Shown here piece by piece: positions 21,194-31,610 of a DNA stretch of 64,000 nucleotides. Within the stretch, counting starts at the first letter, position 1. Each line of letters starts with the position of its first letter. The DNA comes from Axinella damicornis (lineage: Eukaryota > Porifera > Demospongiae > Axinellida > Axinellidae): contig OZ007505.1 of assembly GCA_963931865.1 (NCBI GenBank), positions 22,048,074-22,112,073 on the forward strand. Direction: 5' to 3'. Under the pieces are notes generated by a model, which worked only from the letters and a program-made list of their open reading frames with translations, was not told the origin of the DNA and made no database searches. The position numbers and the translations under genes were made by a program.

Positions 21194-24100
21194 AAGTGTC
21201 AGCTGAGGGCAGTGACACAAGACGCATCTCACCTTCAGATTGCTGTACGGTGAGCTGTATGGAAGTGCCGGAGCCCTTGATGAGAGACACGATGTCCCCG
21301 TGGTCCATCCTTGACACGTCACGGCCGTTCACTGCCAGCAGTTCATCGTACATGTATAGCTGATCACAGAGCTCCGCAGGGCTTCCAGGGATGAGCCGAC
21401 CTGTGTGAGTTACGTACACATATAGATGTACGCATGTATACTTTCACACAAGTATACCTACATGTACATGTACACACACACACACAACACACTCACATAT
21501 TACACAGCCGGGGCGAAGAGTGTTGGACTGCAGCACAAAGCCGAAGCTGGTCTGGAGGTTGGGACGATCAATGACCACATCCCTCATGCCCTGAGGGGGA
21601 GGGGGGAGGAACTCCTCCTGTTGCTGTGGGGGACCCAGCGGCGGGGGCACCGACTCTGTGTACGTGGGTATGTGTGTGTGTGGAGGGGATAAGGGAGAAA
21701 GGACATCACTCATCAGTGTTGCTCAGTGTTCTCGCTAGACCATTCTTGAAGGGTATTGTGCCTTGGTGGGCGTGGAGGCCCGGGAACAAGGCTACCCTTC
21801 CACACACACGTTACCACGACTGCCAAAAGACAGCGTGAGCTGAGAAGCAACAAGTCTACTCTTCTTCGTGGACGACATAGCTCGGGCTTGAAGTGCAATT
21901 GCACACACACCTGTCACTCCTCCCTCTCTTCACACACACACCACACACCTGGCACTCCTCACACACCACACACCTGGCATGGGCATCTTCCTCTGTATGC
22001 CAAGCACAACCACGCCCTCAGCTGCAGCCTGGCCCATCAGACTGATCACGTCGCGGTGTGAGGCATCCATCACCGAGATACCATTGATGTGCGTGATCTC
22101 ATCCCCTATGATCAGTCGTCCGTCCAGGTCGGCTGCCCCACCTTCCACGATTGCACCAACTGTTGCCTGAGGACAGGGAGGGGGACACACGTTAGAGCGA
22201 CAAACAGGAATACATGCAATCACACATGCCTACACACGTACACACAATTATCATGACACGTACACACACACAATTATCATGACACGTGCACACGCACATC
22301 GGTACAGGCCATTAGGGAGTGGTACATGTACACTGCTGTACTGTAGTAAGTCTGGAGTAAGAGCATTTACCCTAGACAACACGTGCAAGGTAGAGTACTT
22401 TTCTGCACACCTGCAGTGTCTACTGTAGCTGTACACAGAACATTAGACAGTGCAGCACCACTCTATCCCTGTACACATCCTCTGATGTGGTAGTGTACTT
22501 TGACCCACAACCCGCACAATACCGCTGTACTCAAGTGGTTCGCTCAGCCTCATTCCCAGGCCATCTCACCCCAGCGATTGTTGCTTGTGGGTTATAGTGT
22601 TGTTTTAGTATTGCTATCCGAGTATTAGTTTAGTTATAGTTAGTTTTTGGATTCAGTGGACAGATTTAGTTAGTTACAGTTATTGTTGTGCCTCTTCAGA
22701 AGCTTTTAGTTATAGTTTTAGTTAGTTAACTAAAATGGAAAAAGGCTAACTAAAAGGGTTTTAGTTTTAGTTAACTAAAAGAAAACTAGTGAAATTCACT
22801 GTTTTCATTTTAGTTTTAGTTGTTTGAGCCAACCAAACATTATATAGTTAGTTATAGTTTAGTTTTGGATTTTCAGAATTGATTTAGTTACTTATAGTTT
22901 TGATTAACTAGAAGTCAAAACCCCATACTAAAAGGGTATTTAGTTATTGTTATAGTTAACTAAAACAACACTAGTGGGTTACCATTGAACACTGGGGTGA
23001 GAAGGCCTGGGAACAGAAGGCCTGGGAACAAATAACAAAGCTAGTTCCAGCTACCAGTACTGCAGTTTGATCATGGGACCATCCCCCGCAGGTGACAGTT
23101 CAATGTCTGAGCAGAAGCATTTTGTGTGCTGTTGAACTTCTCAGAGTCTTGCTCGCGCTCACCTGCGACCCCTCCTCCCTTCCTCCGATGATTCTGAACC
23201 CAAAGCCGGAGACCTGCCTCATCAGCCGGATCTCCAGAATGGAGAATGGCTCGTTCCCCATCCCTGGCTGGTACGAATTGGGGTATCCATCCGGGCCAGG
23301 GTAGTGGGGAAGGTGATCCTGTGGATAGCCATCCTGGTAGGGGTATTGCTGTAAGAAGGGAGGGAATAGGAAGAGTGGAAGGAGAGAGGCAGGGGAGGGC
23401 GGGAGAGGAGAATACTTTTAGGCGTGACCATTTCTGGCATGAGGTGTGGCGATACAACGTACATGTACTGTTCATCATACAAGCCAAGTATGCCACAGAG
23501 TACTCTCCACATACCTCAACCTGTCTGAGGACGGTGAAGTTGGCCTGGTTGCCCTTGGCACAGCGCTTGAGGACCGTGACGAGGTCGGAGTGCAAGTATG
23601 AGTTCACTTTCTCCCCGTTCACCTCTAGGATGATGTCACCCTCCCTCAGCTGTGCACACCGGGGGTGATCCATGATCTGCTTCACCACCGGACCTTGCGG
23701 CGACTCCCCTGTGGAGGTGCAAGATGTACGCATAGTGCATGGGGGCGTGTCAGGATGAGTGCCTCCAGGACAGCTCAACGTAACGAGACAGGTTGATGGG
23801 ATCAATGACCAGCTATTGCCATCACAACACTCCCCCAACGCTAGGGTAACATTCACAACCTCACAACGCAATTCATCACTAATCATCAATTATTATTATT
23901 TTTTAAAGTAGTGGAAATTCATATCATTTTCTTTCTTTCAAAGCAGCAGCATGATGCAGGCGGAGACACCATAAGAGGACATACCAGCAAGCCACATGAC
24001 CTGTGAAGCTGCCACCAAAAGTATGAGGAGGCATCCTTAAGGTGGTACCCAGTGGGGCATTGGCTTACAATCGCCTAGTCACATCAAATTCTTGAAATGC

Positions 24101-27100
24101 TCTGAGATCAGTTGACAGGAAATAGATTCACAGGTGTGGTAAAGGTTGCCGGCGTGCATGAATTTAAACCGACACAACTCCCAAGGCTTGAATATAGACC
24201 ACTTGTCCTCTCCTGGGGCAAAGTTTACACACCACACGCTACCAGCTCGGGCGGCCACCTGTCATGCAGTACAAGTAGCCCTCTAAAACCAGTGAGGTCT
24301 TAGTTTCAACGTGTCTGTCATCACAGATGAACTGTTTCAGTTCACACTCTGTGCTGGAGTCCACTGGTATATGATGGGGGTCTGATGATGGATGAAAGGC
24401 ACTATGGAATCCTAACGTCCATGAGATGTCACCAGAAACGGTGCTCTGTAACAGAGATTGCCAAGCCAAGTCCACCCATCCACAGTCAGGGAATATCTGC
24501 CGTACAGGTGAATGTTGTCCCAACAATCAAGTCAAGCTGCTGCCAGTGTTACGTTCACTACCTTACTAATCAGTGTACGATTAAAGCAGGTTACTTGAAT
24601 TGACTCAGAGTCTCATTGGTTGAAAGTCACATGACCAGGACTACAGTACACATCTCCACTCACCTAGAGAGAACCCAAACCCGAGCGGTCCCTTCACAAT
24701 CCCGGCAATCAACTTCTCCATTTGTGGGGGTCCGTACGAGTTAGTGACAGGCGGGGGAGGCATGGCGTTCTGCATCTGGTCTCCGTAGCTCCAGTTGGAG
24801 TCGTTGTACGATGGGAGCTCATCTGTGCGGAATTCTGGCAGGGGATACCCCCTGCGAACCTCTATCACAACATCCGAGTTCAGAGGCAGGCTTTGGAAGA
24901 GGTCGACGACCTTTCTGTGACTGTAGGTGAGCACTGAGATGCCGTTGATCCGGACAAGCACATCACCCACTAGTAACTTCCCGTTCCTCTCAGCCACACT
25001 ACCTCGAACAATACTCTTAATCTGGAGCAGCTCTCCGGGTCGGTCCCCGCCAATTATTGTAAACCCAAATCCTGAAGCTGTTTTCTTGAGCACCACCTTC
25101 AAGACTTCACCCTGTAGCTCAGCCTCAAGGTCCTGCTCGTTGATCTGGTTGTGGTCCGGGTACGGGTAGCTATCGGCGTAGTCCCTCAGCCCGGCCTCTG
25201 GCCACATCGCTGCCGCTTCAGCCTCACGCTGTTTCTCCAGGGCAGCAGCAGACTGCATGGTGGGTGGCGGTTCCCGCATGGGGGGAGGGGCGCGGTCATC
25301 GTGACCGTACCCACCACGCTGGGGTAGCTGCGATCCAACATACCTTCTCTTGGCCTCTGATATTGGGTTCTCATACTGCGTAACACGATTGATGTGGCTA
25401 GCGTATGAGTGTGTGTGGATGAGTGTGAGTATGTGTGGATGAGTGTGTGTGGGTGTGTGTGTGTGTGTGCGGATGTGTGTGTGTGTGGATGTGTGTGTGT
25501 GGATGAGTGTGTGGATGAGTGTGTGTGGATGAGTGTGTGGATGTGTGTGTGTGGATGAGTGTGTGTGGAAGTGTGTGTGTGTTGATGAGTGTGTGTGGAT
25601 GATTGTGTGTTGATGAGTGAGTGTGAGGAGGCTACTAATGGGTGTTCAGACAGCAGACACTCAATAATGATGAGCTTTGTCTCATGTTGTTCTCCATGGT
25701 GGCATAATGAACTTACTCTATGAAGTAGACTCCGTACACTGGGTCGCTGACTTTCTCCCATCCGTAGGGCAGCTCTGTGGAGGAGCACAAACAGTGAGTT
25801 CACACACAATCGCATGACATGTTAGTCTGCAGAACAGACAGATCAAAGGAAACCGGCTGTACTTATCCTGCAGAGAAGAGCTTAACAACAGAATGGTACA
25901 GGCTTGTTTTCCAAACAGCTTTGTAGTAGGCTGAACTACACCTGTTGCACGGGCACACATTGGTCAGCACGGCGTTCAGGCAGGCACCGATCATGATCCT
26001 AGCAACAAGCATTAGCTGAGTCCACTTACCAGACTAAACCAGTTCCGCTCCATATAGCATTCACTACACAGCAGGGCCACTGGTCATCTAACAGTAACCT
26101 GGTTCCAGGCTCTTACGGGGGCTCACAACAGCCTGGGAACAAGGCCAACCGAGCGTGGGAATCCACTGGGGTGCTTACCGTTCTCGCTGCACTCTAGGAG
26201 GGAGTGTTTGAGGTAGCGGGCCAGCCGGGGGTCCAGCCAGTGGGTAGTGCCGGTGCTGTGGCTGCAGGAACAAGGGGAGAACAAGGGCTGACACCGGACG
26301 CAGTGCACCACACAACCTGCATATCAATGAGCCTCCAGACACTTAGTTTTTTGTGTTTCAAGTGGCAACCGCACTCTTGGTAGAGACACTCTCACCGCGT
26401 GGGTACCGCACTCTTGGTAGAGACACTCTCACCACGTGGGTACCACACTCTTGGTAGAGACACTCTCACCGTGTGGGTACCGCACTCTTGGTAGAGAAAC
26501 TCTCACCACGTGGGTACTGCACTCTTGGTAGAGACACTCTCACCGTGTGGGTATCGCACTCTTGGTAGAGACACTCTCTCACCGCGTGGATACTGCTGGG
26601 TACTTCAGCAGACTCTGAATGCACCCATTAGCTTGTACTCACGGGCTTGCCTCAAGTAACACACACATGCATGTGACATCCCGCATGGTCAAAGATAGCG
26701 ACGGCTGCCAGCGGAAAGACAAAACCGCTCACAACTCTACCATAAAGGTGAGTCTCTGCATGATACGAAAGTGTCGCCTGGGGCACAATGGCGATCACAA
26801 TGGTGTGATGATGTGAGGTTTCATTGATTGCTTATGCAGAACAAATCTCCCCCTACCAACAGTGTAACAACACCTAATGGCTGCCCTATATTATTACACA
26901 AAAGGTGCTACTTACTCAATGAAATACTTCTCATTGTTCTCGGTGTAGGCAATCTCCCAGTTGGGGGGCAGAGGGCCAAGGTTCTTGGGAATCATCGATG
27001 GGAGAGATATTCCCCCTCCGACTGGCATGGTGGCAACGTGGTTACCTCCTATGTGGGGCCGGCTGGGGGGAGAGAGGGAGTCTGACGGGATGAGCCCCTC

Positions 27101-29521
27101 TTTGCTGTACCCGGACGAGGCCGGAGATCGAATGTAGGCTGGGAAGCTGGAACTAGAGGAAGGGTCTGCAGGCGGCTTGGGGGTGCCGTAGTAGTTGCCC
27201 TCGTAGACCCCGGATTCCAGCAGCTCTCCCTTCTTCTCCATACGTTTGAATTCTTCAGCTGAGACAAAGTTGTAGTCCACACCCTGCCGCTCACCACCCT
27301 GGGGGTTGCGGGTCGTGCCTGCGTGTGCGTTGAGTGAGTGTGCATGTTGAGTGAATTCGCATATGACAATATTTTTTTATATTTCGAGGGGCAACCGCAC
27401 TCCTGGTTAAACGGTAGCACAAGCTAAGTGTGACAGTTTGTTCCCATTGTCACACATCAGGGAAGATCAGAAATTATTAGAGTACCGAATAAAACCATTC
27501 ATAGCCGTGTTGCGACTCGCCGTAGCGCAAGCTAAGTATTGCAATTTGTTCCAATTAACGCACATGCCACGTGGCAACCACGCTCAGTCGATCGCGAGCA
27601 ATGGCGACCAAAAGGAAGACAAGACATTATTACAGCACTCACAACTTAGCCAGCACGGTGAGTTTCGGCATGTAAGCGTCAGTGAACGACAGCGATCACG
27701 GCCGTGTGGTCAGAATCTTTGTGGGGCCTTCGTAAGACTGTACTGGCAACCAACGTCGAAGAGAGCGATCGAGCAATGGCGGCCGACGGCACAACAAAAG
27801 CGCTTGTATCTCCACCACCAAGGTGAGTTTCAGCACCAAAATTGTACGGTTGGGACAGTGCATGATAGCGATCACGACGGTGTAGTCAGAATCGTTGCAG
27901 GCCATTCCTAAGTAGTCAAACGTTAATTATTTAATTATTTATATACATTAGGTTACATTATTTACGCGGCACAATTTTTCCCCTACCAGGAGTGTAACAG
28001 GTGTGTCGGACAACTAATTAACTCCTATCACACCAATCACATCCACCTAACCTAACATGAAAACACTCGCACACAAAGTATGGTGGTACTGGTGTTAGCA
28101 AAGTCGATCTGATAGGCACACATGGTACTCTGGTACTTCGACAAGCCTCTGAAGATATCCCATCAGTTGATAAACATGTAAATGTCCATTACTACTCGAC
28201 AGAAAAAACAGCGGCTACAAGAGACCTCTAACGGTCACCATGGAGTCAGCAGTTACGGGCCTCTCATCGATATCACAAGCAAGTTTGACTCAACAGACCA
28301 GACAAAGCTCTCAATGTTTAGAGTGTTGTTACGTGAGAAGGTGCTTTGAACCGACCAGTGGACAATAGCAAACAGACATCACCGAGTGATGTTATCCCGG
28401 TCACATGGATCACACCCACCTAGCCAAGGTGTGGCCCGTTAAAGATTTCACCTGCAATTCAGTGACATCAGTGCAGTCTAAATAATTCACTTAATCAGGT
28501 ATGCACTGGCAGCCATACGGCATCCAGTAGGCATGCAACACTCATTGGCAGAACTCCCTTTGGGCACAGAGAGATTTGCCGGGCTACTTACATGGTACCA
28601 CTCTCATGTGCAGGTTTTCTCTGATCTGGTGTTGCAGTTCACTGTCCACCGAGTTCTTGGTGAATCTAGTGGCTAGGTACTGCCGGATGTCCTTCGTTAT
28701 GGTAGCATCTGTGTGTGTGAGTTTGTGTGCACATACGTACGTAAGGTCCATAAGGAATGTGCTCAGCTAATACCCGCTTACACAAACATTGACTGCTCAT
28801 CTCCTTGTCATAAGTAGGAAGAACCCCTCCCCCCAAGAAGCCCAAAATGGTGCAGAAGCAATAACCCTTCACAACAACATAAGGTTGGTTGGTAAGCTCA
28901 TACCAGCCACTCCTTCTCAAGTTCTCATTCAGATGTTGTCAGGGGAAGTTTATTATTTACTACTTACCATCAGATAATACCCGCCCCACCCCCTCCCAAC
29001 TAACCACATGCAGAGCCTGCAAGGCCATACAACATTTCACGGCTACATTTCAGAGACCACGGGAATGCAATGGATGCAATCCTACCAGGCTCAGAATGTG
29101 ATATAATAGGCCGATCGCATTTCGTTACAGTCATTTCACAATCTGTGGGGGAGTGGGGAAGTGGGTTGTAGAACTTCCCGCACTCCCCAGTGAACAGAAC
29201 AAACACATCAACCTGTTCAATGCCATACCTCACCCTTTAGCAATGCCCCCCGCCCCTCCCCCACCCAGGTACGCGGGAGTCATGGGGAGTTCAACTGGAC
29301 TCCAAAACACATGAACACTTCCTACGATAATCAGGCATTGTGTGTGTGTGTGCCTAATTTCTCTGGCACATGCTTTTCATGTGACCAAACTACACACACA
29401 CCCGTATGGGCATGGACTAATGCTGTGCCAACAACCTCCACCATGACTGCCTTGTAACTATTACATGTACAGCTCACAGTGCACTGACAGCTCCTCACTC
29501 AATACCCCATCTCCCTCCATC

Positions 29522-29558
<37 letters not shown>

Positions 29559-29900
29559 ACCTCCAAGGTTTGGGACCCATCACTCACTTTGCCTTACGGT
29601 TACGAGAGAGACGGGGTCTGCAGAGCGCTTGATGAGCGCTATCACGTCCTTCTTGATCATGCCCGGCACTCTCTTGCTGTTCACCTCCAGGATGAGCTCA
29701 GCGTGGTGCAACTTGCCACTCTGGTATCGGATCCTGTCCTGCCTTATCTCCCCTACGTACGGAAACAGCCCCATCTCTCCTCCCCCCTCCACGTTCAGGC
29801 AAAAGTGCCCATCTTGGTTGCGGCAGATGAGGCTCTCGTGGCACTTAATACTCCAGTGTTTTCGCTTCAGTGAGTCCGATCTTTTGGAAGGCTTGGACAT
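18738..29900 (-). CDS. MAGI-type scaffold (PDZ0, GuK-like, 2 WW, 5 PDZ)
   Basis: Membrane-associated inverted guanylate kinase scaffold; family members organise junctional and receptor complexes at the cell cortex. Approximate exons (minus) are 29900-29588, 28708-28590, 27285-26920, 26262-26187, 25775-25719, 25395-24663, 23710-23522, 23352-23163, 22168-21975, 21655-21500, 21405-21235, 20372-20342, 20142-19935, 19380-19228, 19107-18968 and 18868-18738. Domain order is an N-terminal PDZ0 starting MSKPSKRSDSLKRKHW, a truncated GuK-like stretch ending YEGNYYGTPKPP, WW1 (LPPNWEIAYTENNEKYFIEH) and WW2 (GWEKVSDPVYGVYFIEH, with Y for the second Trp). PDZ carboxylate loops follow: SGFGFTI, LGFGFSL, SGFGFRI, SFGFVLQ and QGFGFSI. 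The start ATG is at 29898-29900 and the stop follows SPPPHE. PDZ4 has Ser for the first Gly. A single gene with this order is expected before the vertebrate MAGI1-3 split. Confidence 0.93.
19519..19716. mobile_element. Large foldback element (about 200 bp, about 70-bp arms)
   Basis: The left arm begins CTAAGTAGTTTAGATACCA and ends AATCTAGTTAACGGTC. The right arm is its imperfect reverse complement, ending TGGTATCTAAACTACTTAG. The loop is about 50 bp, itself partly palindromic (ATAATGCAC...GTGCATTAT). It lies in a MAGI intron between PDZ5 exons and linker, and the arms are long enough for a cruciform or hairpin RNA. Confidence 0.85.
20143..20235. repeat. GGGA tract upstream (sense CCCT) of a MAGI acceptor
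   Basis: GGGAGGGAGGGGAGGGGG repeats abut the exon at 20142. In sense they supply the pyrimidine tract of its 3' splice site. Confidence 0.85.
20385..21230. other. MAGI intron with poly-C and CA repeats
   Basis: Mostly featureless intron. A run of about 27 Cs at 21126-21153 is followed by (CA)n at 21157-21190. In MAGI sense these are GT then G tracts following the donor near 21231. Confidence 0.6.
22169..23162. mobile_element. MAGI intron with long foldback-flanked TTAACTAAAA region
   Basis: Between CAGCCTCATTCCCAGGCC (about 22548) and GGCCTGGGAACAAATAACAA (about 23019) lies about 400 bp rich in TAGTTATAGTTTTAGTTAGT and its complement TTAGTTAACTAAAA (22610-22975). Arms near 22610-22630 and 22950-22975 (AGTGTTGTTTTAGT against ACTAAAACAACACTAG) are inverted. 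This looks like a second foldback inserted into, or captured by, a TAGCCTCG-family element. Confidence 0.6.
23890..24660. other. MAGI intron, nothing recognised
   Basis: A 770-bp stretch between the PDZ1/PDZ2-start exon and the next PDZ2 exon. Short open frames cross it on both strands without family signatures or splice context. Confidence 0.5.
25400..25625. repeat. GTGTGGATGA repeat (sense ACACTCATCC)
   Basis: Degenerate GTGTGTGGATGAGT tract beside the MAGI exon ending near 25395. In sense it is an AC/CATCC-rich tract before the acceptor. Confidence 0.85.
26365..26600. repeat. 37-bp minisatellite
   Basis: Six copies of CCGCACTCTTGGTAGAGACA followed by CTCTCACCRYGTGGGTA, with C/T variants. 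A fragment, GGCAACCGCACTCCTGGT, recurs near 27393, so the unit may derive from a dispersed repeat. Confidence 0.88.
26690..27905. repeat. Three dispersed copies of an ATG-to-donor repeat in MAGI introns
   Basis: Similar 110-130-bp segments lie at about 26690-26815, 27590-27715 and 27765-27903. Each has a short purine-rich start (for example GCAATGGCGACCAAAAGGAA), then AAGGTGAGTYTC/CGGTGAGTTTC and a tail CAGCGATCACGGCCGTGTGG or close copies. A MAGI exon (27285-26920) lies between the first and second copies, so they are interspersed rather than tandem. Confidence 0.6.
27906..28589. other. MAGI intron, nothing recognised
   Basis: About 680 bp of AT-richer intron upstream in plus coordinates of the GuK-like exon. 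There are no repeats or exons I can support. Confidence 0.5.
28960..29587. other. First MAGI intron with poly-C tract
   Basis: The intron after the PDZ0 exon holds about 38 Cs at 29521-29559 (sense poly-G) some 30 nt beyond the donor, and a short (TG)n at 29339-29350. No coding exon is seen. Confidence 0.6.
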
Positions 29901-31610
29901 TTTGGCTGGTATGCCCTCGGGCCTTATATTTCCGCTCTGTTCGTTCGTCTTCCCTCACAAACCTGGTGACTATCCCTACTCGTTCAAGCAATTAGTTTCA
30001 CTATCAGAAAGACTAAAAAGATTGTATACCAATGCTCTAAACACTCACTTCACACCACTTGTTCAAACACCTAAAGGGATTCATTCCGGGCATTCTTGCG
30101 GTTGCCACGGGAGATTAATTTGATAAATTAAATCCAGTGCGCATGCGTACTAGTGATTCAAATATTCAAAGGAGCATCCCCACGATGTCGATGCAGGGTT
30201 GGGCTTAATTAAGGTGGTGGGCCGGGCAACGGCAGCAGTAGCTACTAGGTTTGAAATCCGTTTTGCAGATCTAGTGGATATGATTTCAGAACCCTTGCGT
30301 CTGCCTCAATAGGAAGACCTTGCGACGTCCGGCCAGATTGCAGGTGCAGTGCAGTGCATGCTGGAACCTTGAACTCTTGAATTCGCTGTAGCTACCTAGA
30401 TTCTTAGAAAATTATGATTGAAGGCGATACAAATCTAGCAGTGAAATATGATCTGTTCCATGCAGCATGAATACTGGCCCTTTTACTACTCAGAAGACTC
30501 AAAACTGAACTGCTTATAATCTGCAGGACTACAGTTCTTCTACACTAAAGAGTAAAAAGTGAGTTTTGTGTTTTGTTTTTGTGTTACAGTGGACTATATT
30601 GCATTGCATAATTTGCAGAGACTGGAAATATAAAGTCTCTGTCTTTAGTACGTTTGCATGCTGTGCAGTGCTATACTACTGCAGTAATACGCTTGCAAGC
30701 AACAGTATTTCAATATTGACAGCAGCATAATAAATTAATGTTTCTGCATATTCACTGAACGTGGTCCAGACGAAACATGTACCATCAAAACAATTTGGTG
30801 TTGAAGGCGGTGGTCGCCTTGCCCGTAGGACGGATGCAAAGAGTGCTTGGAAGTGTTTGTTGTCATAGTGAAATCTAATAATCCTCTGATTCTCAGTAAA
30901 AATGATTCAATATAGACTACTTCCGCAGCTCAGGTGGCTCCACTTGGGAAGTGGTGAGGGAGACCAAATGTAACTGGTTGGTGGGTTGAGGGTTTCGTCC
31001 ATGCACTGTGCATGTGTGCGTGTGCAGGGAAGAATCAAGGAGCTCGCTGTCTGTCATGATAACACCATGGACTATATTAATAACCCCAGCACTGTATCTT
31101 CCTCTGGCCAGTCTGGGGCCAAGTTAAGATTCATTACCTTTGAATACCTGCCAGTTGCTATGGTAGACATACATCTTTACGGTGCAATCACATTAGCAAC
31201 AGCTGACTGTCACACTGGTAACCCACAGCAGTTGGCAATGTGGTGGTCCCTTGCATTTGGAGGAAGCACCTGCTGGTCATTCCTTCAGTGAGGGTAACCT
31301 TACAACCCTTTGAACAAACCCCACAAAAGTTCCTCCTCTTTGTGATGCCTGACCATACTAATGGTCCATTGAAGTACTGAGGCCAGCTGCACCACATGCA
31401 GGTGTGACAGGCAGCTTGCAGTACTGTTTCCTTTAAGGGTAGTATACAAACTTCATGCTTTGATGACACATTTAGGGCTGAGATGACATGGCCGACTCTA
31501 TGTATACTAAACACTACTTTATTTTCATGACGAAAAGTTGCACAAACATCACTTGGTTTTTCTAATTTTATGCCAGGACTCTTTGAACTTTGCAGTACAC
31601 AACAGCCATC
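29901..31610. promoter_or_regulatory. Divergent intergenic region between MAGI and the SH3 gene
   Basis: Both neighbours are transcribed away from this 1.7-kb interval. GTGCGCATGCGTAC near 30138 fits the NRF1-type GCGCATGCGC palindrome and sits 240 bp upstream of MAGI. On the plus strand 30928-31002 has a tRNA-like box A (CAGCTCAGGTGGC) and box B-like GGGTTTCGTCC, possibly a second SINE. Upstream non-coding exons of the SH3 gene may lie here, but none can be fixed. Confidence 0.4.

Noticed and set aside
27438..27911. 157-codon plus-strand frame in a MAGI intron as an antisense gene
   Set aside because: It spans two copies of a dispersed repeat and has no family signature. I keep the repeat as a finding but not the frame as a gene.
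29521..29559. Long poly-C and poly-G runs as sequencing artefacts
   Set aside because: Exact lengths may be unreliable, but the runs recur at equivalent positions relative to splice sites in many genes, so their presence is probably real.
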